Source: Phenylobacterium deserti (GTDB lineage: Bacteria; Pseudomonadota; Alphaproteobacteria; Caulobacterales; Caulobacteraceae). From it: 64,000 bases of DNA. A model generated the notes under the pieces. That model made no database searches. It saw only the letters and a program-made list of their open reading frames with translations, and was not told the origin of the DNA. Position numbers and translations under genes: made by a program. Where the stretch lies: assembly GCA_943332615.1 (NCBI GenBank), contig CALQQB010000002.1, positions 124,001-188,000 on the forward strand. Direction: 5' to 3'. Of this stretch, positions 1 through 7,431 are shown in pieces (the first letter of the stretch is position 1; the number at the start of each line of letters is the position of its first letter).

Positions 1-1043
1 GCGGCGGGGTGGGCGGCCAGGCGGCCGGAGCCCTGGAAGTTGCCCTCTACCGGGACGCACCCGGCGGCGTGCTCCCACTCGGCCTCGGTGGGCAGGCGCG
101 CGCCGGCCCAGGCCGCATAGGCGTCGGCCTCGTAGTAGCTGAGATGGCTGACCGGCGCGGCGGGCTCCAGGGCGCGCAGACCGTGCAGGCCCATGACCCG
201 CCAGCCGCCGTCCCATTCCTGCCAGTAGACCGGTGCGCGCCAATCCTCGGCGCGGACCACCGCCCAGCCTTCGGAGAGCCAGAACTCCGGCCGCGCGTAG
301 CCGCCGTCGGCCATGAAGGCCAGCCACTCGGCATTGGTCACCAACCGGTCGGCCAGCCGGAACGGCTCCAGCCAGACCCGGTGGCGTGGCCCTTCGTTGT
401 CGAAGGCGAAGGTCCCTTGCCCGGCGCCTGGACCCGAATGACCGATCTCGACCAGCCCGCCCCGGAACGCGACATAGCTGAGGGGCGTCACCGGCTGGTC
501 GGACACGGCGCGCGGTGGCGCGAAGGCCGGCGAGAGGGGCGACTGGGCGAAGAGGTGCAGGATGTCCATCAGCACCAGCTCCTGGTGCTGCTCCTCATGC
601 GCCAGACCCAGGTCCAGCAGGTCGGCGAGGTCGCCCGCGCCGTTGGCCAGCAGCTTCGCCATCGCGGCGTCCACATGGGCGCGATAGGCCAGCACATCTG
701 CGGCCGAGGGCCGGGTTATCAGGCCCCGCGCGGGGCGCGGCTGCCGCGGGCCCACCGCCTCGTAGTAGGAGTTGAACAGGTAGCCGAACTTCGGGTCGAA
801 CACCCGGTAGCCGATCAGGTTCGGGACCAGCATGAAGGTCTCGAAGAACCAGGTGGTGTGGGCCAGGTGCCACTTGGTCGGGCTGGCGTCAGGCATGGAC
901 TGGGCGCCCATGTCCTCCGGGGTCAGCGACCGGGTCAGGGCCTCGGTGGCGCGCCGCAGCCGCTGGTAGCGGGCGAGCGCGTCAGACGGCGACGCTGTCG
1001 CGACACCGGCTGGGCGTGCGTCGGGCCGATCGGTTTCGCGCAT
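1..1043 (-). CDS. egtB: Ergothioneine biosynthesis protein EgtB (3' end outside window)
   Basis: This is the non-haem iron sulfoxide synthase that couples a thiol (gamma-glutamylcysteine or cysteine) to trimethylhistidine in ergothioneine synthesis. Translation from the ATG at 1041-1043 gives about 347 residues before the window edge. The N-terminal DinB_2-type helical bundle carries WHLAHTTWFFETF (residues 58-70) and HEEQHQE (149-155), which supply the expected three-histidine iron site. The later part (TNAEWLAFMADGGY, RLPTEAEWE) is the sulfatase-modifying-factor/FGE-like catalytic domain. The C-terminus and any egtD partner lie outside the window. Family identity is confident; the exact thiol substrate cannot be read here. 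Confidence 0.9.
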   Translation of the reverse strand, partial: MRETDRPDARPAGVATASPSDALARYQRLRRATEALTRSLTPEDMGAQSMPDASPTKWHLAHTTWFFETFMLVPNLIGYRVFDPKFGYLFNSYYEAVGPRQPRPARGLITRPSAADVLAYRAHVDAAMAKLLANGAGDLADLLDLGLAHEEQHQELVLMDILHLFAQSPLSPAFAPPRAVSDQPVTPLSYVAFRGGLVEIGHSGPGAGQGTFAFDNEGPRHRVWLEPFRLADRLVTNAEWLAFMADGGYARPEFWLSEGWAVVRAEDWRAPVYWQEWDGGWRVMGLHGLRALEPAAPVSHLSYYEADAYAAWAGARLPTEAEWEHAAGCVPVEGNFQGSGRLAAHPA

Positions 1044-1882
1044 GCGGACTCCCCAGGCGGTCGTGTGGCGACCGTCGCCCCGCCCCTATGTGGGGCCGGC
1101 GCCTCGCGGCCACAACGCACGTGGCGATGCGATGGATGCATGGCCGGCCGCCGCGCGGCTGAAACCGGACGCCATCAGCGCGCAGCCTGGAATTCCCTGG
1201 CGATTCAGCGGGTCGCAAGCGGAGGGCGTGGCGATGGCGCCGTCGCAGGCAAACCGCAGAGATCGCGGCGCGTTCGCGCAGGACACAAAGCGGCGGTAAG
1301 CCCGGACATTTCCGCGTCCTCTGCGCCTCAGCGGTTAGCCTTGTGAAGCCGTAAAGGCTCCGTGGCGACCGACGAGGCTGGGGGCGCTGGAAGACGAGTT
1401 CGGGCGAGGCTGATGATCAAGACATGGGACAAGCGACGCGCGAGCGCGCGAGGGGGTTTGAATTCACTTGAGAAAGAGCGCGGAGAAGTTCTTGGTTTGT
1501 TCTTAACACCAGCATCGGCCTGAGGCAAGGATTTTCAGACTGGCGGTGGTGGCGGGACCGGGACGTCGGTGACAGAGTTTCCGGGCAGGCAAGGTCGGCG
1601 CGTTCCGGACGGAGGCGTTTGGCGGCGTTTCGTGTCGACATGGTCCCCGGCTTCGCCGGACCCACGACGCGACCGTCCTCCCAGGTCCAATGGGTATGGT
1701 GTCGACGTGTTCTCCCCTGTCACCGTAACCCCCTGATCTTCATCCAGCTCAGACCAGCGTCTCGGCGCTTCTTACGCTCATATGCGTAAGAAATTGCGCG
1801 AATGCACCGCGTAACGTTGCGTAATTTCATGATCAGGCTGCGCCTAATTATTTAATTAGAACGAACGGGGGCGGAATAAAAA
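1044..1882. other. Long intergenic region between egtB and a SHOCT protein gene
   Basis: There is no convincing gene in these 840 bases; the short open frames lack family features and ribosome binding sites. The egtB promoter should lie at its left end. A 12-base piece of the local REP motif (TGTCACCGTAAC) sits at 1718-1729. Base composition drops sharply after about 1735 toward the next gene. Confidence 0.6.
1771..1790. promoter_or_regulatory. Inverted repeat upstream of the SHOCT gene pair
   Basis: CTTACGC (1771-1777) and GCGTAAG (1784-1790) form a perfect 7-base inverted repeat around a 6-base spacer, about 95 bases before the next start codon. The half-site GCGTAA recurs twice just downstream (GCGTAACGTTGCGTAA). 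It could be an operator; the protein that would bind it is unknown. Confidence 0.3.
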
Positions 1883-2980
1883 ATGCGCTTACTAATGCGG
1901 GTGCAGATATTGAAATCGCTCTCGATATTTTCTGCCCTAGTCTATTTGTGTCTCGTAACCAGCGCTTACGCCCAAGCCGTAAAGGTTGATGGCGGCGCCC
2001 GGAACCCACAAGCGCGCCCAAACAGCAACTTCTGTGTCAGCGTACCGGAGTTCCCGAGCCCCTTTTGCATCGATCCTACCGCCAGGACTTCCCATGGTTA
2101 TTTCGACTCCATGGCAGCCGACCGCCTACCCAGGTTAAGTCGCGTCCGGGACGAACTGAAACAACTCCCGCAAACTGAAGCGCTATCCGCCACAATTTCC
2201 AGCATCAACGGCAAATATCGGCAGCGGTATGAGATGGCGCTCCGTTGCACGTCATGCGCGACGAGCAACGGAGATTGGTATCTTGATGGCAGATCATACG
2301 GATCCCGTGACGCTGCGATCGCTGCGATCGTTTTCGAATACAGCGCTGAACTTGAGTTAGCCCGAGACGCCGAGCGTACTCGAATACAGCAGCAGATAGA
2401 TGCGGATTCCGTCGCTGCCGCAGACGCCGAAGCAAAACAATCCGAAGCCGTGGCGGCGGCGGCGGCGGCAGAAGCGGCGGCTGCGGAATCTGTGGCTGAA
2501 AACGAACAACAGAAATCGTCAAAAGCTCAAGAAAACTCTGACAGAGCGGGGAATATGGCAATTGCTGTGTTCATTGGAATAATCGTAATTATAGCGATAG
2601 CTATTTGGCTTTTGCCTACCATCATAGCTTTCAGGCGCCGCCATGCTTATAGATGGATAATCTTGGTGATCTCACTACTTGGGCCTCTGTGGCTCGTTGC
2701 GCTGATCTGGGCGATTTTTCCATCGGATAAGTCCCTTATCGACCCCGTCGTCGGAAATGTTACTGGGCTAGGACAAAGAAACGCGGGCGATACGATTGGC
2801 GCCGCGAAATTCGGCGCCGAGCGCGGCTACAGCGATGACGCGCGATCTGCTGGAGCTCCTGCGGCTCTAAATGCAACCGCTATCGAAAAGCTTGAGCGCC
2901 TTTCAGAGCTCTATAAGCGCGGCGTTCTTACAGACGACGAATTTGCGGCAGAGAAAGAAAAACTTCTCTCGCGGATCTGA
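1883..2980 (+). CDS. Exported coiled-coil membrane protein with superinfection-immunity-like module and C-terminal SHOCT
   Basis: Function unknown. The 365 residues read as an export signal (about 1-31), a Cys-containing region with RCTSC (121-125), an Ala/Glu-rich coiled coil (about 155-218), two membrane segments (about 225-246 and 257-279), and a C-terminal SHOCT motif (about 335-364). The stretch LLPTIIAFRRRH followed by LVALIWAIF resembles the Imm_superinfect membrane family by eye. GC content is lower than in neighbouring housekeeping genes, suggesting acquisition. The next gene starts 21 bases downstream and also ends in SHOCT, so the two probably form an operon. The ATG at 1895 is an alternative start. 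Confidence 0.7.
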   Translation: MRLLMRVQILKSLSIFSALVYLCLVTSAYAQAVKVDGGARNPQARPNSNFCVSVPEFPSPFCIDPTARTSHGYFDSMAADRLPRLSRVRDELKQLPQTEALSATISSINGKYRQRYEMALRCTSCATSNGDWYLDGRSYGSRDAAIAAIVFEYSAELELARDAERTRIQQQIDADSVAAADAEAKQSEAVAAAAAAEAAAAESVAENEQQKSSKAQENSDRAGNMAIAVFIGIIVIIAIAIWLLPTIIAFRRRHAYRWIILVISLLGPLWLVALIWAIFPSDKSLIDPVVGNVTGLGQRNAGDTIGAAKFGAERGYSDDARSAGAPAALNATAIEKLERLSELYKRGVLTDDEFAAEKEKLLSRI

Positions 2981-3001
2981 TCTAAAAAATGGAGCACCAT
3001 C

Positions 3002-3559
3002 ATGGGCATGACCCAGGCAGTAAAAAGCGTACTTGCAAATTATGCAAATTTCCAAGGACGCGCGCGTAGAGCGGATTACTGGTGGTTTTATTTAGCCACA
3101 ACGATTGTTACGACGACACTATACATTTTGATGACGGTGTCGATAGAAACTAAAGGATCAATCGGCATATCGGGCGTGTTATTAATTCTGGCAATGTTTG
3201 GTTTTATGTTGCCTAATATTTCCGTTAGCTTTCGACGTTTGCATGACGTTAACAAATCTGCATGGAATTTTTTGTGGGTTCTTCTTCCACTGGTCGGACC
3301 AATACTCTTAATTGTGTGGTTTTGTCAGCGGGGCACGATCGGTGAAAATAGATTTGGCGCCGACCCGCTTTCACAAGCGACTCCCGATCAATCAGGGGTA
3401 AGCGGATTTGCTTCAGCGGCGCCAGCGGCTGCATCGCCGATTAGTGCGCAGGGCGAAGTCGATTTCGACAAGCTTGAGAAGCTTGCTCAGTTGCATAAAG
3501 CTGGCGTGCTGAGTGACGAAGAGTTTGCAGCCCAAAAGACGAAGATTCTGGGATCTTAA
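3002..3559 (+). CDS. DUF805 family membrane protein with C-terminal SHOCT
   Basis: A membrane protein of 185 residues. The N-terminal FQGRARRADYWWFYL (residues 17-31) is the DUF805 signature, followed by hydrophobic segments at about 26-46, 57-72 and 88-107. The C-terminus (about 153-183, LEKLAQLHKAGVLSDEEF) is a SHOCT motif very like that of the preceding protein, which suggests the two interact through it. DUF805 has no settled function. A GGAG lies about 8 bases before the ATG; a second ATG two codons later is also possible. Lower GC than the core genome. Confidence 0.75.
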   Translation: MGMTQAVKSVLANYANFQGRARRADYWWFYLATTIVTTTLYILMTVSIETKGSIGISGVLLILAMFGFMLPNISVSFRRLHDVNKSAWNFLWVLLPLVGPILLIVWFCQRGTIGENRFGADPLSQATPDQSGVSGFASAAPAAASPISAQGEVDFDKLEKLAQLHKAGVLSDEEFAAQKTKILGS

Positions 3560-3596
3560 CGCTTTCTGTCGGCTTCGACATCTCGAGGATTAAAGG

Positions 3597-3625
3597 TTGC
3601 GGTGACAGGAATACTGTTACCGCAA
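3597..3625. repeat. REP-like hairpin with GGTGACAG core
   Basis: Arms TTGCGGTGACAG (3597-3608) and CTGTTACCGCAA (3614-3625) pair at 11 of 12 positions around a 5-base loop. The core GGTGACAG is shared with the REP sequences around the tyrosine transposase at 6718. It lies just past the DUF805 gene and could also end its transcript. Confidence 0.5.
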
Positions 3626-3645
3626 TTCCAGTTCTAGCACCCCGA

Positions 3646-4083
3646 ATGGGTGAAAGAACCTCGCTAGCCTTGGCGCTCTTGCTGGCAATCGTGGCCACCG
3701 TCGCACACGCAGACCCCTGCAAGGCGATACCGGATCGCGGCCCGATGCCTGCGTATCTCAGACCGGGCGCGACCTTCGCCGGCCCCGTCGCCTACATCAT
3801 CGACGGGGACGGCCTATGCGTCGCTACCGGGTCGGGGGCTTGGGTCGAGGTGCGGCTTGCGGACTTCTACGCGCCAGAGCTGGCCGAGGCCGGCGGCCGC
3901 GAGGCCAAGGCGACGTTGGCGAAGATCACACAAGGCCGGCGGGTCGAGTGCGGCGCCCAACATCGGAGCTATGACCGCGTTGTGGCCGTCTGCACGCTCC
4001 AGGGGGTGAGCCTGGGCGACAAGATGCGGGCGGCCGGCATTGCACCAGGCGGGCGCGGCCTCACTTCGCCCGCCACGCGCTAG
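3646..4083 (+). CDS. Exported thermonuclease-like (SNase fold) protein
   Basis: A small protein of 145 residues with a signal peptide (about 1-22, ending AHA). It resembles staphylococcal-nuclease-like proteins: IIDGDGLCV, then VRLADFYAPE, then a SYDRVVAVC segment, giving the Arg...Glu...Arg pattern of the SNase active site. Catalysis is inferred only, because the usual DGDT is DGDG here. No strong ribosome binding site precedes the ATG. The stop lies about 40 bases before the probable left end of the IS110 element, so the C-terminus may be native or slightly altered by that insertion. Confidence 0.65.
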   Translation: MGERTSLALALLLAIVATVAHADPCKAIPDRGPMPAYLRPGATFAGPVAYIIDGDGLCVATGSGAWVEVRLADFYAPELAEAGGREAKATLAKITQGRRVECGAQHRSYDRVVAVCTLQGVSLGDKMRAAGIAPGGRGLTSPATR

Positions 4084-4144
4084 CCAGCCTCTGGGCCTCC
4101 GCGATCTGGGCCGGGCATCACGGTGACATCGGGTAATTGAAGTA

Positions 4145-4214
4145 GGCCCATCCAAGCCTTGGAATACGAAGTCGGAGCGAGGAGATCGCTGCGCTTCAAG
4201 AAGGAGGATGGGCC
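4145..4214 (+). promoter_or_regulatory. Structured leader of the IS110 transposase
   Basis: GGCCCATCC (4145-4153) and GGATGGGCC (4206-4214) are perfect complements. Inside them GAAG/CTTC (4168-4171, 4094-4097 plus 100) and AGCG/CGCT (4176-4179, 4187-4190) nest correctly. The 3' arm lies directly between the Shine-Dalgarno AAGGAGG and the ATG at 4215, so folding would hinder translation. It could also be part of a guide-type RNA of the element. Confidence 0.45.
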
Positions 4215-5234
4215 ATGGTTGAAGTCTATGTCGGGCTGGATGTGTCGGACAAGTCTACGCACCTGTGCGTGGTGGACGGTTCCGGAAATGTGATCTGGAG
4301 CGGGGCGTGTGTCACCGATCCGGAGGTGATTGCCCGGACGCTGGAGCGCCGCGCCCCGGGGCTTAAGCGGGTGATCCTGGAGACCGGCCCGTTGTCGGCG
4401 TTTCTCTATCATGGGCTTTTCGAGCGCGAGGTCCCGGTGACCTGCGTGTGCGCGCGCCACGCCAAGGGGGTGTTGTCGGCGCGGGTCAACAAGAGCGACC
4501 CGCACGACGCCGAGGGCCTGGCGCAGATGGCGCGGACCGGCTGGTTCAAGGCGGTGCGGATCAAGGCCGAGGCGACGCACATGGACCGGGCGCGGTTGAA
4601 GATCCGCGAGCAGCTGATCGAGGCGCACCGGGCCATGGCGGGCCAGTTGCGCGGACTGCTCAAGCTGTTCGGCTTGCGGCTGGGCAAGGTGACGACGCCT
4701 GGCAAGCGCCGGGAACGGCTGGTGGCGCTGTTCGCGCTGAAGGCCGAGCTCGAGCCGATTCTGAAGCCGCTGATCGAGAGCCTTGAGGCGCTGGAGGTCC
4801 AGATCAGACGCTCATCGCAGCAGCTGGCGGCCCAGGCCGCGGCCGATCCGGTGACCGCGCGCCTGATGACCGTGCCGGGGGTCGGGCCGATCACCGCCCT
4901 GGTGTTCAAGAGCAGCATCGAGGACCCAGGCCGCTTCGCCCGCGGCGAGGACGCCGGCGCCTTCGCGGGCCTTGCCCCACGGCGCAATCAGTCCGGCGAG
5001 CGCGATCACAAGGGCCGCATCTCCAAGGCCGGCGACCCCATGCTGCGCGGGGCGCTCTACGAGGCCGCCAACAGCCTGCTGTCCCGCGTCAAGCGGACCT
5101 GCGCGCTGCAAGCCTGGGGTAGGAAGCTGGCTGAAACCAAAGGCCCCAAGCGCGCCCGCGTCGCCGTCGCCCGCAAGCTGGCCATCCTGCTTCACCGTTT
5201 GTGGCTCTCGGAGACCGACTTCCGCTGGGCCTGA
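4215..5234 (+). CDS. IS110 family transposase
   Basis: A recombinase of 339 residues. The N-terminal RuvC-like DEDD domain shows D9 (GLDVSDK), E56 (ILETGP), D95 and D98 (SDPHDAEG), with the spacing expected for IS110 enzymes. The C-terminal Transposase_20 domain has the MTVPGVGPITAL segment and GRISKAGDPMLRGALYEAA. All key motifs are present and the frame is intact, so the element may be active. A strong AAGGAGG precedes the ATG but is next to a hairpin arm. Family members use a bridge RNA from a noncoding end to choose target and donor. Confidence 0.93.
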   Translation: MVEVYVGLDVSDKSTHLCVVDGSGNVIWSGACVTDPEVIARTLERRAPGLKRVILETGPLSAFLYHGLFEREVPVTCVCARHAKGVLSARVNKSDPHDAEGLAQMARTGWFKAVRIKAEATHMDRARLKIREQLIEAHRAMAGQLRGLLKLFGLRLGKVTTPGKRRERLVALFALKAELEPILKPLIESLEALEVQIRRSSQQLAAQAAADPVTARLMTVPGVGPITALVFKSSIEDPGRFARGEDAGAFAGLAPRRNQSGERDHKGRISKAGDPMLRGALYEAANSLLSRVKRTCALQAWGRKLAETKGPKRARVAVARKLAILLHRLWLSETDFRWA

Positions 5235-5470
5235 CCAGGCTCCACGGACCTGCGACCGAAGGCCACGAAAGGGACGATCCCGCTTACACTGTTGCGGCCA
5301 CAGAGCCCGTCGGTGACATCAGGACGTCCCGCCCCATCCTCGCCTGACCGCGATCCTGCGGCATCGCCACCAAGGCTCCCCAGCCCGGCCATGACCACGA
5401 AGACAACCATAGACCAAGGTCAGATCAGCCAAGAACGGGGCCGTCAGGTGAAATCAATTAGACAACAGAG
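5235..5470. other. Noncoding right flank of the IS110 transposase
   Basis: There are 236 bases without a credible gene. In IS1111-type members of IS110 the bridge RNA is encoded after the transposase, so this stretch is a candidate location. I could not identify a convincing bridge-RNA fold by eye. Confidence 0.35.
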
Positions 5471-5561
5471 GTTACGGTGACAGTGCATTAAACTTGTACT
5501 GGCATTGGCGAGAGAAATGGCAACCCTGGCAGGGTCGAGTTTAGTGCACTGTCACCGTAAC
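5471..5561. repeat. REPIN: paired REP sequences of the RAYT family
   Basis: The left arm begins GTTACGGTGACAGTGCATTA and the right arm ends TAGTGCACTGTCACCGTAAC. Over about 26 bases the arms are complementary except at two positions, enclosing about 40 bases. This is the two-REP (REPIN) arrangement mobilised by REP-associated tyrosine transposases. The left 50 bases recur at 6611-6660 beside such a transposase gene. Confidence 0.8.
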
Positions 5562-5725
5562 GAGTCGTAACAAGTACTGTGTTGTCGTATTCCTAGCCGT
5601 CATCGGATTTCAATTCAGGGAAGAGCTGTTCGCCGTTCGCGGGAATTCGCTTGCGATGGATCTCGATGCGCTCAAACCTAAGGATGATACGTGTCCATTG
5701 GGGGCGTGGATCTGGAGGCGAACGA

Positions 5726-6421
5726 ATGAGAAGGTTTCTATTGGCCTTTGCGGCTACCGCATCGATGGGCCTGGCATTCGCACAGCCGGCGAGCGCCGCC
5801 GTGCATGTGCTAGACTTCGAAGGCTTCGATTACGACGTCGTACCGGGCGCGGTCGGGACTTTCAGCACCTATGGAGGTCTGCACTGGACCAATGGCGCCG
5901 CGGATCGTCCTTACTGGATCAACGTCAACAGCGCTGCCAATTGCGTATCACCTTGCGGTTTCGTCGCGGGATTGACCAGCGGCGTTCAGGTCGCGACCCA
6001 GATCAATGGGGTGACTTCGGTTATCAGCAGTGTCACTCCGTTCAAGCCTGTTTCGGTCAACCTCAGCTCGGCTTGGCGTAACGATGAACTGATTACCTTC
6101 ACCGGCCTGCTCGACAACGTACAGGTCTGGACTGCGAGCTATAGTGCGTCGACCACCGGCCCGGGCGCGAACTCGGGGGCTCTCATCACCTTCAGCGGCA
6201 GCCCGATCAACGAACTGCGAGTCCTTTCGAGCGGCGGTACCTTGCAAGGTCTTGGAGGATCGTCGGCTGGTGCGGTCCTCGACAACTTCACCTTCGACGA
6301 TCAAGTCCCGACTCCCGTCCCCGAGCCTTCGACCTGGGCGATGATGCTCATCGGCTTTGCCGGTCTGGGTATGGCCATGCGCCGCAGGGGCGCTTCCGGC
6401 CGGTCCGTGGTAGACGCGTGA
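5726..6421 (+). CDS. PEP-CTERM sorting domain protein
   Basis: An exported protein of 231 residues. The start at 5726 is chosen because GGAGG lies 8 bases upstream and a clear signal peptide follows (MRRFLLAFAATASMGLAFAQ). The C-terminus has the classical PEP-CTERM tripartite tail: VPEPSTWAMM, a hydrophobic segment, then MRRRG. Such proteins are recognised by exosortase and delivered to the cell surface or exopolysaccharide. The middle is Gly/Ser/Thr-rich and not assignable. No exosortase gene is in the window. A second, broken PEP-CTERM gene occurs at 60796-61344. Confidence 0.88.
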   Translation: MRRFLLAFAATASMGLAFAQPASAAVHVLDFEGFDYDVVPGAVGTFSTYGGLHWTNGAADRPYWINVNSAANCVSPCGFVAGLTSGVQVATQINGVTSVISSVTPFKPVSVNLSSAWRNDELITFTGLLDNVQVWTASYSASTTGPGANSGALITFSGSPINELRVLSSGGTLQGLGGSSAGAVLDNFTFDDQVPTPVPEPSTWAMMLIGFAGLGMAMRRRGASGRSVVDA

Positions 6422-6610
6422 TCGGCGGATCCGGGAGCCGGGACATCGCGTAGTCGAAGTTGGCTAGGCGCCACGCCTTCACCGACGCGAACCGATGGCC
6501 GCCGTTCGACATCACCAGCGTGGTGCAGCGTCGGCCGCTGACGGGACATCGCGCGTACCACCGCCGCCTTTCCGACCATCGCGTGTCGAGATCGGGAGAG
6601 GGCGGTTCAG

Positions 6611-6684
6611 GTTACGGTGACAGTGCATTAAACTCGTACTGGCATTGGCGAGAGGAATGAAATTTCGGTGACAGTGCATTAATT
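6611..6684. repeat. REP sequences at the left side of the RAYT gene
   Basis: A REP copy starts at 6611 (GTTACGGTGACAGTGCATTA) and repeats the first 50 bases of the 5471 REPIN with two or three differences. A second copy, CGGTGACAGTGCATTAATTG, starts at 6666 in the same orientation, about 50 bases before the transposase start. Confidence 0.8.
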
Positions 6685-6717
6685 GACGCCGTCGCCCTTG
6701 CGTGCGAGCCTCCGGTC

Positions 6718-7413
6718 ATGGCGCGCATGGCTCGCACAGTCTTTGAGGGCGTTCCCCACCACGTCACCCAGCGCGGCAACGGCCGGGCGCGGACGTTCTT
6801 TGGCGACGACGACTATCAGCTCTATCGCGACCTGCTGGCCGAGAACGCCGCCAAGGCCGACGTCGAGGTGTGGGGCTGGGTGCTGATGCCCACCCATGTC
6901 CACCTGATCCTGGTCCCCTCCGACCCCGACGGTCTGCGCCGGTGCCTGGCGCCGGTGCATCGCCGCTATGCCGGCGTCATTCATGCGCGGGAGCGGCGCA
7001 CCGGCCACTTCTGGCAGGGCCGCTTTGGCTGCGTGGCCATGGACGAGGCCCACCTGGGCGCGGCCCTGCGCTATGGGGCGCTGAGCCCGGTGCGCGCCCG
7101 CCTGGTCAAGCGGGCGACGGACTGGCGCTGGTCGAGCCTGCACGCCTGCCTGGACCCGGCGCGCGGCGATGGCCTGACGCGGACCGGGCCGGTGCTGGCG
7201 CGCTATCCCGACTTCGCCGCCCGGATCGCCGCCAAGGTCGTCGATGGCGAGGACGAGGCCCTGTCGCTGCGCCTGCGCCGGGCCGAGACCATCGGTCGAC
7301 CGGTCGGCGACGCGGCGTTCATGGCCGAGCTCGAAGCTCGATCCGGCCGCGCGCTCAGCCCCGCCAAGCGCGGCCCGAAGCCGAAGTCGGTATTGAAGGC
7401 ACTGTCACGGTAA
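6718..7413 (+). CDS. REP-associated tyrosine transposase (RAYT, Y1/IS200-like)
   Basis: A single-strand DNA endonuclease of the Y1 HuH family that acts on REP hairpins. The N-terminal half has YHVTQRGN-like PHHVTQRGN, the HuH-type PTHVHLILVP, GHFWQGRFGC, and a conserved YGALSPVRARLV...WRWSSLHA region, all typical of RAYTs. It is 231 residues long; a start at 6727 is equally possible. The gene is bracketed by REP copies. Its last four codons and stop (ALSR then TAA) fall inside the right-hand REP motif. It is probably the enzyme that maintains the local REPIN family. Confidence 0.92.
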   Translation: MARMARTVFEGVPHHVTQRGNGRARTFFGDDDYQLYRDLLAENAAKADVEVWGWVLMPTHVHLILVPSDPDGLRRCLAPVHRRYAGVIHARERRTGHFWQGRFGCVAMDEAHLGAALRYGALSPVRARLVKRATDWRWSSLHACLDPARGDGLTRTGPVLARYPDFAARIAAKVVDGEDEALSLRLRRAETIGRPVGDAAFMAELEARSGRALSPAKRGPKPKSVLKALSR

Positions 7414-7419
7414 TTAATC
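7399..7419. repeat. Right-hand REP, overlapping the RAYT stop codon
   Basis: GGCACTGTCACGGTAATTAA is the inverted counterpart of CGGTGACAGTGCATTAATTG at 6666. It includes the last codons and stop of the transposase. Together with the left copies it makes an inverted-repeat-bounded unit of about 0.75 kb. Confidence 0.75.
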
Positions 7420-7431
7420 TTACGCGCCGGC

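Larger units (their letters stand above)
4121..5320 (+). mobile_element. IS110-family insertion sequence (approximate limits)
   Basis: The element is centred on the transposase at 4215-5234. The limits given are those of a 10-base direct repeat CGGTGACATC at 4121-4130 and 5311-5320, a spacing close to that of short IS110 elements. IS110 elements have no long terminal inverted repeats, so the ends are tentative; the right end may reach about 5470, just before the REP hairpin. Confidence 0.45.

Noticed and set aside
9..1346. A 445-codon plus-strand frame at the left end
   Set aside because: It is the antisense of egtB, whose minus-strand translation has clear EgtB motifs. The plus frame shows no domain and is Gly/Arg/Pro-rich as expected for a shadow.
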